64,000 nt of DNA from Phoronis australis (taxonomy: Eukaryota; Phoronida; Phoronidae): contig NMRA01000158.1 in assembly GCA_002633005.1 (NCBI GenBank), positions 372,229-436,228 on the forward strand, read 5' to 3'. Below the pieces are notes generated by a model. It was not told the origin of the DNA. It did no database searches and saw only the letters and a list, made by a program, of their open reading frames with translations. The position numbers were made by a program, and so were the translations under genes. Below, piece by piece: positions 51,301 through 56,981 of the stretch. Numbering within the stretch: the stretch's first letter is position 1; each line of letters opens with the position of its first letter.

Positions 51301-52804
51301 TACGTCACCACAGCATGTGCAATTGGCAACATCAGACAAGTCACCTGTACCTGGCTCGAGAGAGGACGTCACAGGTTTGTACTCAAGCCAGTTTCACTGT
51401 ATTGTTCAACTCTTGATTGGCTCTTCTCTTGAAACTGGTGCTACCTGGCAGGAAACAAAAGATGCTTCTCTTGAGGTGGACTTGGTATAATAGTATTCAT
51501 GTGAGATGGGTGGACATGCAGAATATCATTGTTTAGCTTCAGAAGCTAAATGTAGCATTTATTTGATAGAAGCTAGTGAGTTATTCAATGATTTACTGAA
51601 CTTAGTGTATAAAATGCATTTTGTGTGCTGTGTAAAAAGATATCTAGCCACTGGTCAGTTGTAGGGGTCCCAGATATTAAGAAACGGGTTGATGGCTTTT
51701 TTGTGGAGGAAACTGGTTTTCAAAATTCAGTGGCTATTGCTGATGGTTGTCATTCCAGCTGCATATTGAAACTTGAATACAACATTGGTTATGATGAGAA
51801 ATTGACGGTTGATACTGCCCTATTGTCTTGTCCAATATCCAAGAGACTATACACTATCAATACGACTGGACGTTATATATGCATAACTTTTGACTAATGG
51901 CCTACAGGGAGCCAGGAGTTACCCATCAGTCCCCCTGAGAGGGTGGATAGTCTTCCCAGTCATGACTCCAGCAGTCAGAACTCACCGTCAATCAGGCGGC
52001 CCCCTGCAGTGATGCCCCGCCCAGCTGCTGGACCCACTATGTCATCGCCTCGGCAACAGAGAGTAGTCAAGGTGCTTACACATAATGGGAGCGTGTCGTC
52101 AGACTCGGATGAGTGAGTATTTGAATATGATTTCCAAAAATTGGGATAATTGGTTTTTAATCAGTTTCTTCAATTCCACGGCTAGTTTTAGTTATTTCCC
52201 ACCTGTGCATGTATTTTGCTGTTGGTCTATTTTAGTCAATTTTCATAGTGGGGTGTTATCTTAGGTATTATCATTTGACTTTCCTAATGAAAATACAATC
52301 ATTTTCACATGGTACTAAGGTATCGGGATTTGAATGGCAGATTTTGCATAATTAGGTGAATTACTAGTCTTTGCTTAGTCTGCACATTGATGCTCAATTA
52401 TTGATGTGATCGGATTTTGATGCTTTTGATTGTTACGGTATATTAACAATGTTTTCATCGATAATTGTGGTAATGCGGAATTGTACACACTAATTCAGCA
52501 GTTGCAGCTGAAAGCTCCACGGCTGACCAGAAATCTCTCCCATTTTATAGCAACATCATAGTATTTTAAGCATATTTAAATGGAAAAAAGACACTGGCAG
52601 ACAATGTTGATAATTGGTGGTTTGTTATAAAATCTCTCAAACAACAGATTTTGTTGTCTTATTGTTCTGGTCAAAGCTGATAATTTCAAGAAGTGTATCC
52701 CATACAACGATGATCCCAAATTTTGTTTAACGTTTAACTGACAATTGCTGACATAGTTTACTGTTTACCCTGTTTTCCCTTTCAGCCATGAAACATCGGT
52801 GTAA
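8853..52804 (+). CDS. CELSR: Cadherin EGF LAG seven-pass receptor (CELSR / Flamingo / Starry night), complete, 31 coding exons
   Basis: Core planar-cell-polarity protein: an atypical cadherin and adhesion GPCR that makes homophilic bridges between neighbouring cells and sorts Frizzled and Vangl complexes. Exons listed separately join with consistent phases into 2,990 codons plus stop (human CELSR1-3 are about 2,900-3,300). Approximate residue order: signal peptide 1-24; prodomain to RLRR 238-241; nine cadherin repeats 246-1200; Flamingo box to about 1310; EGF1-3 1305-1450; LamG1 1455-1660; EGF4; LamG2 1700-1855; EGF5-6; laminin-EGF 1950-2035; hormone-receptor motif 2040-2100; GAIN with GPS cleavage His-Leu|Ser at 2406-2408; 7TM 2427-2667; tail 2669-2990 ending ETSV. 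Start: an in-frame TGA at 8847-8849 limits it to Met1 or Met4 (8862). Expected at apical cell junctions. Confidence 0.96.
12790..12990. repeat. Diverged interspersed repeat, copy 1
   Basis: Aligns with gaps to 19282-19480. Shared blocks include AAGCACCA, a TCAGACAATGTTT core, TTCAAAACAA and a CAATTATTT tail. Family unknown. Confidence 0.45.
13546..13571. repeat. Perfect 26-base palindrome
   Basis: ACTTGGCGAAAT (13546-13557), spacer AA, then ATTTCGCCAAGT (13560-13571). Each arm contains TTTCGCC, which is E2F-like, but function is unproven. It lies 40 bases before the poly-T run and assembly N. Confidence 0.5.
14195..14581. mobile_element. MITE with TTA target duplication (PIF/Harbinger-like), 387 bp
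   Basis: Left end AGTGAAGCGTCCACACA and right end TGTGTGGATGGCACT form imperfect terminal inverted repeats. The trinucleotide TTA sits directly outside both ends (14192-14194 and 14582-14584), the target duplication usual for PIF/Harbinger. A shorter inner inverted pair (CAAGGCGGAAGT, ACTTTCGCCTTG) lies near 14229 and 14310. No coding capacity. Confidence 0.6.
16235..16330. repeat. Diverged interspersed repeat paired with 17868-17970
   Basis: Shares an ordered series of blocks with 17868-17970, ending in TTTTTCAAAATATTTTCT. Low-complexity sequence makes this weak. Confidence 0.3.
16385..16560 (-). repeat. tRNA-related SINE-like sequence
   Basis: On the minus strand 16404-16414 reads GGTTCGATTCC, a perfect RNA polymerase III B box, with an A-box-like TGGTTAAGCTCTG 37 bases upstream on that strand (16452-16464). 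Stem pairing is poor for a functional tRNA. The adjoining 16485-16560 matches 52648-52735 in the last CELSR intron, so it is dispersed. Most likely a tRNA-derived SINE. Confidence 0.45.
16959..17190. repeat. Interspersed repeat shared with CELSR intron 5
   Basis: Clearly similar along its length to 32404-32624. Both contain TTTTCCTCTTTTAAG, GGTTTCGATTT, TTGATTTCCAGTTT, TTTATTTCAGTT and ACGATACATCACCTGGAAA in the same order and spacing. No coding capacity and no terminal repeats recognised. Confidence 0.65.
18282..18444 (+). mobile_element. TIR element of the 5-bp-TSD family, 163 bp
   Basis: Starts CAAGGGCGGATCCAGGGTTT and ends CTCTAAATCTCCCACTG. GTTGT lies directly outside both ends (18277-18281, 18445-18449), a perfect 5-bp target duplication. 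Shares CCAAATGGAATCTGGGAGAA with the element at 5383. Confidence 0.75.
18613..18688. repeat. 19-bp tandem repeat, four copies
   Basis: Unit close to ACTTCAGTATAACGAGGCA, with copies starting at 18613, 18632, 18651 and 18670. Confidence 0.75.
19282..19480. repeat. Diverged interspersed repeat, copy 2
   Basis: Partner of 12790-12990: same block order with small gaps. Confidence 0.45.
19885..20070. repeat. Relic related to the Harbinger-like MITE at 14195
   Basis: Shares CCATCTGTATGTAACCAC and the following TTACTTCCGCCTT block, and the GGAAGTTGT block before them, with 14233-14325. The ends are degraded and no target duplication is visible. Confidence 0.45.
20203..20283 (+). pseudogene. Fragment resembling the start of a THAP zinc-finger domain
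   Basis: A 26-codon frame begins [20 protein letters not shown] and then stops. The C-x-P-x-C after GGY resembles the N-terminal C2CH start of THAP domains, which occur in P-element-type transposases and in host THAP proteins. The rest of the domain (HRFP-like block and later Cys/His) is absent, so this is at best a broken remnant. A CGCCATCTTG (YY1-like) motif lies about 90 bases upstream. Similarity is judged by eye. Confidence 0.3.
20617..20792. repeat. 61-bp near-perfect inverted repeat with 54-base loop
   Basis: Arms at 20617-20677 and 20732-20792 are complementary with one mismatch (GGATCAAC against GTTGACCC). Transcribed as intron RNA they would form a long double-stranded hairpin. 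This may be a foldback element or a MITE core. Confidence 0.85.
21937..22097. repeat. 23-bp minisatellite, seven copies
   Basis: Unit AAATTGGCAATATCGGCAGTCCC with 1-4 changes per copy; one unit is 22 and one is 24 bases. The open frames on both strands here are by-products of the array. Confidence 0.85.
22848..22990. repeat. Direct dimer of a C-rich unit
   Basis: Two diverged ~72-base units, each with GGTGCACCA/GGCGCACCATAGG, a C run and CCCACTTTTTTCAGTGCT. The same ..CAGTGC.. tail is seen in the element at 3320, so the unit may be transposon-derived. Confidence 0.5.
26118..26210. repeat. 44-bp tandem duplication just upstream of CELSR exon 2
   Basis: CTGTGCATTGATATCGCCTG followed by AATTCTT occurs at about 26130 and again 44 bases later. 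The second copy ends about 20 bases before the exon 2 acceptor. Confidence 0.75.
26232..26361 (+). CDS. CELSR: CELSR exon 2: end of cadherin repeat 9 / Flamingo box
   Basis: 130 bases between CATTTCAG and GTGAGT. With the one base carried from exon 1 it begins [17 protein letters not shown]. It leads into the membrane-proximal Flamingo box region; two bases carry over. Confidence 0.9.
26868..26905. repeat. TATTG pentanucleotide microsatellite
   Basis: About seven tandem TATTG units, the last ones slightly altered. Confidence 0.85.
27485..27710 (+). CDS. CELSR: CELSR exon 3: Flamingo box
   Basis: 226 bases. Encodes [13 protein letters not shown] and [11 protein letters not shown], matching the FIFNI-DTDV-LNVSFS block conserved between Flamingo and vertebrate CELSRs. 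Ends phase 0 before GTAAGT. Confidence 0.95.
28680..28854 (+). CDS. CELSR: CELSR exon 4: EGF-like module 1
   Basis: 175 bases after TTGTCAG. Starts [14 protein letters not shown], the CELSR signature VLPFDDN-C, and ends [11 protein letters not shown], the end of the first EGF module. Phase 1 out. Confidence 0.95.
29521..29580 (+). pseudogene. Decayed tandem copy of the start of CELSR exon 5
   Basis: Exactly 101 bases before the real exon 5 lies TTACAGGCTTGAAGAAAAG... followed by TATGTGACAGTGATGTGAAT, matching the exon 5 acceptor and first ~55 coding bases with small indels. In the exon reading frame it meets TGA after seven codons and lacks the rest of the EGF module. It retains an AG acceptor (29525-29526). 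Confidence 0.75.
29628..29753 (+). CDS. CELSR: CELSR exon 5: EGF-like module 2
   Basis: 126 bases. One complete [23 protein letters not shown] then CICPNGFGG. Phase 1 on both sides, so the module is symmetrical and could be skipped without a frameshift. Confidence 0.95.
32404..32624. repeat. Interspersed repeat shared with CELSR intron 1
   Basis: Second copy of the repeat at 16959-17190, same orientation. It lies 65 bases upstream of exon 6. Confidence 0.65.
32690..32930 (+). CDS. CELSR: CELSR exon 6: EGF-like module 3 and start of laminin-G 1
   Basis: 241 bases. Cys-rich [17 protein letters not shown] to [15 protein letters not shown] is the third [23 protein letters not shown] begins the first laminin-G sandwich. 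Confidence 0.95.
33278..33485 (+). CDS. CELSR: CELSR exon 7: laminin-G 1 core
   Basis: 208 bases. [20 protein letters not shown] and [14 protein letters not shown] are classic laminin-G strand motifs. Ends phase 0 before GTGAGT. Confidence 0.95.
33831..34078. repeat. 248-bp duplicated block, copy 1, ending at an assembly N
   Basis: Appears identical to 34157-34404. Copy 1 ends at base 34078, immediately before the single N at 34079. Seventy-seven unrelated bases separate the N from copy 2. The identity and the N suggest a faulty contig join within intron 7. Confidence 0.8.
34157..34404. repeat. 248-bp duplicated block, copy 2
   Basis: Partner of 33831-34078. Confidence 0.8.
34793..34905 (+). 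CDS. CELSR: CELSR exon 8: laminin-G 1, continued
   Basis: 113 bases. [19 protein letters not shown]; in phase 0, out phase 2 before GTATGT. Confidence 0.92.
35262..35590 (+). CDS. CELSR: CELSR exon 9: end of laminin-G 1 and EGF module 4
   Basis: 329 bases. [13 protein letters not shown] and [17 protein letters not shown] finish LamG1 with its conserved [22 protein letters not shown] and [12 protein letters not shown] form EGF4. Phase 1 out. Confidence 0.95.
35924..36084 (+). CDS. CELSR: CELSR exon 10: laminin-G 2, first part
   Basis: 161 bases between TTGCAG and [26 protein letters not shown] and [16 protein letters not shown] open the second laminin-G domain. Confidence 0.94.
36866..37015 (+). 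CDS. CELSR: CELSR exon 11: laminin-G 2, middle
   Basis: 150 bases, phase 0 both sides. [16 protein letters not shown] is the laminin-G NDG-W-H motif. An in-frame module-internal exon, so skipping would not shift the frame. Confidence 0.94.
37495..37605 (+). CDS. CELSR: CELSR exon 12: laminin-G 2, last strands
   Basis: 111 bases, phase 0 both sides. [20 protein letters not shown] carries the closing GF-GC motif of the domain. Confidence 0.93.
37838..37981. repeat. 49-bp tandem repeat, three copies, running into the exon 13 acceptor
   Basis: CTGTGCTTAG starts at 37838, 37887 and 37936, each followed by a TCTCATGATCACCATGTAAC-like block. The third, diverged copy ends in the exon 13 polypyrimidine/CAG acceptor. 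Confidence 0.85.
37982..38138 (+). CDS. CELSR: CELSR exon 13: end of laminin-G 2, start of EGF 5
   Basis: 157 bases. DVRVARS (the usual DVRV ending of LamG2) then [20 protein letters not shown] and YTCKCHQG. Phase 1 out. Confidence 0.94.
38205..38575. repeat. Diverged direct duplication within intron 13
   Basis: 38205-38330 and about 38455-38575 share ordered blocks (TGGCC..TTTTT..CCAAGTGG, ACATGCTCCCTAA/GCATGCACCTAAG, TTTTGCATGTA). Confidence 0.5.
38877..39139 (+). CDS. CELSR: CELSR exon 14: EGF 5 end, EGF 6, start of laminin-EGF
   Basis: 263 bases. [18 protein letters not shown] and [15 protein letters not shown] form EGF6; [15 protein letters not shown] begins the laminin-type EGF, with the W-G-P-CGPC signature of CELSRs. 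Phase 0 out. Confidence 0.95.
39708..39891 (+). CDS. CELSR: CELSR exon 15: laminin-type EGF
   Basis: 184 bases. [20 protein letters not shown] and [19 protein letters not shown] have the eight-cysteine laminin-EGF spacing. Phase 1 out. Confidence 0.95.
40295..40698 (+). CDS. CELSR: CELSR exon 16: hormone-receptor motif and start of GAIN
   Basis: 404 bases. [32 protein letters not shown] and [11 protein letters not shown] form the hormone-receptor motif (W and Cys pattern). The following [11 protein letters not shown] to DRQFMQ is helical GAIN subdomain A. Phase 0 out. Confidence 0.95.
41785..41983 (+). CDS. CELSR: CELSR exon 17: GAIN subdomain A
   Basis: 199 bases. [20 protein letters not shown] and [13 protein letters not shown] match the CELSR NLL-AAS-LL-KHW-L helix block. 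Phase 1 out. Confidence 0.94.
42571..42626. repeat. 14-bp tandem repeat, four copies
   Basis: CACTACTTGTACTG starts at 42571, 42585, 42599 and 42613, within intron 17. Confidence 0.85.
42935..43072 (+). CDS. CELSR: CELSR exon 18: GAIN domain
   Basis: 138 bases after [26 protein letters not shown]. Phase 1 in and out, so skipping would keep the frame. Confidence 0.92.
43483..43741 (+). CDS. CELSR: CELSR exon 19: GAIN subdomain B and first half of GPS
   Basis: 259 bases. [16 protein letters not shown] and [12 protein letters not shown], the first GPS Cys and Trp. Donor GTAACA at 43742. The last ~30 coding bases and the donor are copied downstream in the intron (see the array). Phase 2 out. 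Confidence 0.94.
43712..44460. repeat. 91-bp tandem array made from the exon 19 end plus its splice donor
   Basis: The exon tail and donor CATGACAACAGGTAACA recur with donors at 43742, 43833 and 43924, an exact 91-base period. Degenerate units continue to about 44460, recognisable by GAATGTATTCA and CTTGACAACAGATAGC (44290s). Nearly all of intron 19 therefore derives from this unit. Confidence 0.85.
44525..44666 (+). CDS. CELSR: CELSR exon 20: second half of GPS, tethered-agonist start
   Basis: 142 bases. [14 protein letters not shown] contains the GPS autoproteolysis site His2406-Leu2407|Ser2408. The C-terminal side, SSFAALMD, is the tethered-agonist (Stachel) segment. Phase 0 out before GTGAGT. 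Confidence 0.95.
45172..45378 (+). CDS. CELSR: CELSR exon 21: TM1 and TM2
   Basis: 207 bases, phase 0 both sides. TM1 [20 protein letters not shown], a short [14 protein letters not shown] loop, and TM2 [16 protein letters not shown]. Class B2 receptor pattern. Confidence 0.96.
45849..46199. repeat. 45-bp repeat units ahead of CELSR exon 22
   Basis: Two units at 46109-46199 (AGTGATCAGT at 46116 and 46161), the second ending in the exon 22 acceptor, and two more diverged units near 45849-45935. Confidence 0.7.
46200..46353 (+). CDS. CELSR: CELSR exon 22: TM3 and start of TM4
   Basis: 154 bases. [20 protein letters not shown] with [11 protein letters not shown], the adhesion-GPCR HY/FFYL-FSW-EG-H-Y motif. 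Phase 1 out. Confidence 0.95.
46867..46933 (+). CDS. CELSR: CELSR exon 23: TM4
   Basis: 67 bases. [20 protein letters not shown], as in CELSR G-P-VGLAVGL-GYGN. Phase 2 out before GTAAGT. Confidence 0.93.
47594..47740 (+). CDS. CELSR: CELSR exon 24: extracellular loop 2 and TM5
   Basis: 147 bases. [20 protein letters not shown]: the CWLS cysteine pairs with the TM3 cysteine in this family, and IWSFAGP is conserved. Ends in the third intracellular loop, phase 2 out. Confidence 0.95.
48112..48280 (+). CDS. CELSR: CELSR exon 25: TM6 and TM7
   Basis: 169 bases. [20 protein letters not shown] (TM6 with WVFGLL) and [18 protein letters not shown] (TM7 with the LQG motif). Phase 0 out. Confidence 0.96.
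48863..48946 (+). CDS. CELSR: CELSR exon 26: start of cytoplasmic tail
   Basis: 84 bases, phase 0 both sides. [16 protein letters not shown]: basic and amphipathic, following TM7 as in other CELSRs. Confidence 0.9.
49547..49793 (+). CDS. CELSR: CELSR exon 27: cytoplasmic tail, Ser/Thr/Tyr-rich
   Basis: 247 bases. Low-complexity [12 protein letters not shown] and several Tyr/Ser sites. The donor GTTTGT at 49794 is chosen because it alone keeps phase with exon 28. Confidence 0.85.
50408..50599 (+). CDS. CELSR: CELSR exon 28: acidic tail segment
   Basis: 192 bases. [10 protein letters not shown] and a run of Asp/Glu ([12 protein letters not shown]). Ser-Asp alternation suggests casein-kinase-2 type sites. 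Phase 1 out. Confidence 0.88.
51153..51374 (+). CDS. CELSR: CELSR exon 29: proline/serine-rich tail
   Basis: 222 bases, phase 1 both sides. [10 protein letters not shown] and SFPPPTYQQ, several SP/TP sites and a PPxY motif (PPTY), a possible WW-domain ligand. Phase-symmetrical, so it can be skipped in frame. Confidence 0.87.
51908..52112 (+). CDS. CELSR: CELSR exon 30: tail
   Basis: 205 bases. [20 protein letters not shown] and [17 protein letters not shown]-type acidic end. Donor GTGAGT, phase 2 out. Confidence 0.88.
52490..52740. repeat. SINE-like copy in CELSR intron 30
   Basis: 52648-52735 aligns with 16485-16560 (TTTTGTTGT, CTGGTCAAAGCTGATAATTT, CAAGAA, ATCCCAT), and CCACGGCTGA nearby matches the tRNA-like part of that repeat. 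No intact B box remains here. Confidence 0.4.
52786..52804 (+). CDS. CELSR: CELSR exon 31: terminal DHETSV and stop
   Basis: 19 bases after CCTTTCAG. Completes an Asp codon, then HETSV and TAA (52802-52804). ETSV is a class I PDZ-binding C-terminus. The tiny exon is supported by a strong acceptor and by the full frame closing at exactly 8,973 bases. Confidence 0.8.
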
Positions 52805-52937
52805 ACATGTTGTAACTACAAGTCGTGCAGATGCACATCTTGCTGTTGCTTCCTCCAGTGCCACCAGTAGTAACAGATGTTCATCTTGTTTGTGTAGTCA
52901 TCATTTTGCATTAAGCTAGGATTGTGCCGTTGTAAAT

Positions 52938-52943
52938 AATAAA
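52938..52943 (+). promoter_or_regulatory. Proximal polyadenylation signal of CELSR
   Basis: AATAAA 133 bases after the stop codon. Confidence 0.5.
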
Positions 52944-54855
52944 TATGTACTATTTCATTCAATGTCACCAAGTGACGCTCGGTAGAGCGCTTTCATTGCT
53001 TTGTTATTTGGGTGTACGACTTGTGACTTGTGAGTCTCTCTATAAAGCTTGCCGGATGTTAATTACTTTTGCCAGCTTGTTTCACAAACCTTTTTGGATC
53101 TCTTTAGTGGACTTAATCAGTTGGGTAGCGTGTTCTGACTACTTGTATTGTTTTTACTGGTTGGCTGTTCATGTGCTGGCCAGTGCTGCCCTCTGTTGTT
53201 CACGCTCTACTGCTGAGTTGATATCAAGTTTCAGCAATAAGCAAGTTATTTATTTATTTTCTTAATACATTTGTAATTATTCATTTTTGGTAACCATTGA
53301 TTTCGTTATTAAAATGCATGAGAATGTAAATACCAACGAGCTGCGTTATCTGTATATATTGGCGAGTTGTGGTAATCTTGTGTTTGCATTTATTATTACT
53401 GCCGGTGTTGACAGCTTGCCTTGTCACAGTTGTGGTGTTACACCAGCATCTGTGACTTCACCGTGATGTCATAATGTCACATGATGTACAGGGATAGCAT
53501 TCTGAGCATTTAATAGTCAGACACAGAGACACCAGTGGAGAAACAATGAACTACTATATAGATGTCCTGTTATGCACAACATGATACAAATGTGGACTGA
53601 TCTCGAGGGTGTTATGGGATCATATGAACAGAGAGAGGGCAATGTTGCGCGAGCCTGGGAGCCGAGGTCCATTTGGTCTGCTGTGCTTGAGGGATTGATC
53701 TTTATTGGTTTTATTTACAGGACCATTTATGCTGCTTGCCTCTGATATTTCGTCTCTTATTAGATTAGCTTGTCTTTTTCCTGCTATGCTGTACTGTCAC
53801 TGTGCCTGGTCAAATCACTTTATAGTGACATTTGATTAAAAAGGGATTTTCCACAGACTGTTAGTTGGTCAATAAATATTTTGGTATATCTGAAATTATG
53901 CTGCGTGACGTGTGATAATTCTTGGGCGCTCAGAGCCTGCGTTTGGGGAATGTTTAAATTAGTTGATATTTTTGTAAGTCAAATCTCAGTCAATTTGTGC
54001 CATATACCTATACAGGTCTGTGATGACCGGTCAGCCTTAATAGCCATGTTGCTCTCCAACTTTTACTACTGTAAGTCAACATGGGAGTTTGAAGCTAGAT
54101 ACTGACCTATCTCTGTGTGCTCATCATTATGTCCTGCCTTCTTCCTAGATTCATGTCCTTCACACAGGGCCTTACAGGTGTAGTTTATAAACAGATATTA
54201 GTGCTAGTATTAAAATATATTGAGTGAAAGCTTTACTTGTGTTTAGAAATCAAGTCTTGTTTTAATTGGAAGTTACTCAATGTTCTTGCGTGCTGTAGGG
54301 TTTGAAGATTTGTTATAAGGCTGGAATCCAAGACTTGCCCGTTCACATGGTGAAAAATCCCAGTTTTATGAGATTGTGTATCTGAATGGTGTACAAGGGT
54401 TATGACTGCTCTCATGTGAACCTAGATCTAGATGTAATTAGAGTTGAAGCATTTTAGGAATAGCACTGGCCTTAATTGTCACAGTAGTTTATTTATGTAA
54501 CCATAGCAACTGTTAAAGAGTTGTTGGTGTTCTTGATAAAGCCACTCTCGTTTAATGAATATTCAAATATGGTGCCTTGTGTTGTTACTGTATGATGGAC
54601 AGATGGCTGACTTGATTAAACTGGCGTCTTGTTATCTGGACTCCAGAGTTTCACCCTTGCTCATGTGAACATCATGCTCAGAGTTTCAATGAGAATTAGC
54701 ATGAAATAGAGCTTTTAGATGTTGTTTTACTGCATTTATGTAGGCCCCATGTAGTTTAGGTCATTGTACATGGTTACTAGTGATTGGTTTTAATTTGTTA
54801 TATATCTTGTCTGTGTATAAATGTGTACATTTTGCAAATAGGTGCATTTTTGGAA

Positions 54856-54861
54856 AATAAA
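54856..54861 (+). promoter_or_regulatory. Distal polyadenylation signal of CELSR
   Basis: AATAAA about 2.05 kb after the stop codon. A third one is at 53871-53876. Confidence 0.4.
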
Positions 54862-54890
54862 GTTTACTATATCTGAAACTGAAGTATTTT

Positions 54891-56767
54891 CTCCCACCAA
54901 TGGCATAGTGAGACGACTCAGTTCAAAATGGATGCATTCGGTGAAGGTTAGTTTGTGATGCATTTTGAAACTATCCCGGTCAATGATCAGAAGCGTTACT
55001 GAACGCTACCCCGATCTTTCGTCGGTCAAAAAACGGATAATTCGTTGCTAAGAAATTAGCTGATTTGTCAGTCGCGAACTGGCCAGACCATTCGTTGAAC
55101 ATAAGCGGACATTTTTTGCTGTTGCTAATTGCCGTCGATGAATATGGCGAGTTCATTTACCACTGAAGATAGTCACTGGTTCCTAGACACCAGGTAAAGC
55201 GTACAAATGTCGAATAATTACGTTGGGAGTTCAATCGATATAGCCTGTGTCTTTAGGAAGTAATTGAGACTCGGCTAACGTTTGTTATTGACTTGTGTAT
55301 ATCCATATACGTATTCAGAGGAAACTGAACTGAATTTAACGTTAACTTACGGTTATGCGAGACTCCCGAAAATTATTCAACATTTGCCAACTTAGGAACA
55401 ATAAACATATTACAAAAATTAATGATTATTTTCAAACGAAACTGTTGACAGTGTATTCCATGCACCGTTCTCCAGTCCATGGAACTAATTGAAAAAGGGA
55501 TTATCAGAGATTTTTCAAAAATATCTCAAGCTGCATAAAACGAAAGGAGAAATTATAAAACTGTCGTATCGTGTTTGAAAATTGTACATTTATATGTACC
55601 GGTAAAAAATTACCTGAGTGATCATTGATAACCGTTGTTTTACTGTAAACGTGTCTCTCTTTGCTAAATTTTTCTAAAAACGTGTCAATCAAATTCTGTT
55701 TACTGCGAGAACAACTAACTACATTGCTCGAAAGATCAAGTTCATCGGCCAAAGTGGACTTACAATTCCCAACAGTGTGACGCATTATATGGAGACATAC
55801 ACTAACATATTAGTGATCAATTTCCAGTGGCGGATTTAGAGGGGCCAAAAGGGCCATGCCCCCCTAAAATACCCCCAGATTCCATTTGAGTTCGGGGGTG
55901 CAAATCTCTGAAGGGCAAAATCCTGGCTAATATTCTGCCCTCCCCCCCCACACAAAATCCTGGATACGCCCCTGGTTTCTGCTCATTTCTATTAGAGAAG
56001 TTTTCAAAGATAAAATTTAATGCGAACCTGTAAAGTAACGTCGGAAATTTCAAAAAGTCTGAATGTTTTGAAAAAATTACGTCAAGAGAAAAGCCTCAGT
56101 TGGGAATTTGTCTCGTTGAGTCAGCGTTAACTTTACTCAATAACGTTTTACGGCTCTCCGCGACATCTGTTGGTTAAGGAAAATAGCAATCGACGTCACG
56201 GCCAGAAGTGAGGTTATTTCAGTTTCAGGTTTTCGAGGTTATGCTGAGCATAGACCTAAAAGCAACTAGTGATATGTCATTGGCTATCATGTGTCTGGTT
56301 GTTACCTGAATAGACAGGTATTGGAAGAAGCTGAAACTTCAAAAAAGTTTGCGAAACAAATTTTACGCTACCTCACCACCCCGGCATAACATGATGCAAA
56401 CCTGTTGCGAACATGAATTTACCAAAAACTAAATATGAGGAGCATTTTCCTTCCGAGTTTTCTAATCTAGGAATGTCGACCTACAAATGTCCTGTACAAT
56501 GACGCTACACTGTATATCTAAAGCCTGTGAACTGTTATGGCGTGACGGTAATTTGCAAAGAACTCATGCCCAAAGTTCCGAAATACAGCGCAAGGCGGAG
56601 TTATTTTAAAAGAAATGAACAACGAAGACAGTTCTCATTTGATGAAGGAACAGCAGGGTCACCTCAGCTCAGGTCACATGATCTGCGTTGTCAAACCCGG
56701 TCACTTAGATCTTATAACTTAACTTAAGCCTATTCAGATAACTTATCATGCTGAACCCCTTATCAAC
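54891..56767. other. Intergenic region between CELSR and the Rh gene
   Basis: Contains the TIR element at 55825-55974 and a possible but unsupported short exon at 55144-55193. The bases just before 56768 are the Rh 5' UTR. Nothing else recognised. Confidence 0.5.
55825..55974 (-). mobile_element. TIR element of the 5-bp-TSD family, 150 bp, reversed
   Basis: Left end CAGTGGCGGATTTAGAGGGG; right end GGATACGCCCCTG, the reverse complement of CAGGGGCGTATCC. The internal CCAGATTCCATTTG is the complement of the motif in the copies at 5383 and 18282. Flanks ATTTC and GTTTC match at 4 of 5 bases. Confidence 0.7.
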
Positions 56768-56981
56768 ATGTCTCTGCTGTCCACAGTCAACCGCAGTAAA
56801 TTCTCCATAGTGCTTTTGTGTTTTCAGATACTTTTTCTCGTTCTATTCGCTATTTTCGTAGATTATGGCGAAGATGCAAGTCCGAGGAGGCATCACGATG
56901 CGTCTAACGAACTGCGGGTGACTGGGTCATCCATTCAAGCAGTTATGAAGAAGCGCAACTCCCTGGCTGAGTATTATCCGA
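56768..56981 (+). CDS. Rh gene exon 1
   Basis: 214 bases from ATG. Encodes the first transmembrane helix and a polar loop ending LAEYYP plus one base, before donor GTACGT. Confidence 0.88.

Larger units (their letters stand above)
26362..52785 (+). other. CELSR introns 2-30: contents
   Basis: Twenty-nine introns of about 0.33-2.9 kb separate the exons. Apart from the repeats listed individually I see no RNA gene or nested gene. The largest is intron 5 (29754-32689), which holds the repeat copy at 32404-32624. Intron 7 (33486-34792) contains the N at 34079. Intron 19 (43742-44524) is largely a degenerate 91-bp array. Intron 30 (52113-52785) holds a SINE-like copy. Confidence 0.6.
52805..54890 (+). 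other. CELSR 3' UTR region
   Basis: No coding signal. AATAAA occurs at 52938-52943, 53871-53876 and 54856-54861, so alternative short (~135-base) and long (~2-kb) 3' UTRs are possible. The region after 54890 looks different in character. Confidence 0.5.

Noticed and set aside
51625-51897. 90-codon frame in CELSR intron 29
   Set aside because: Lies in an intron whose flanking exons join in phase without it; no recognised domain and no clear splice sites.
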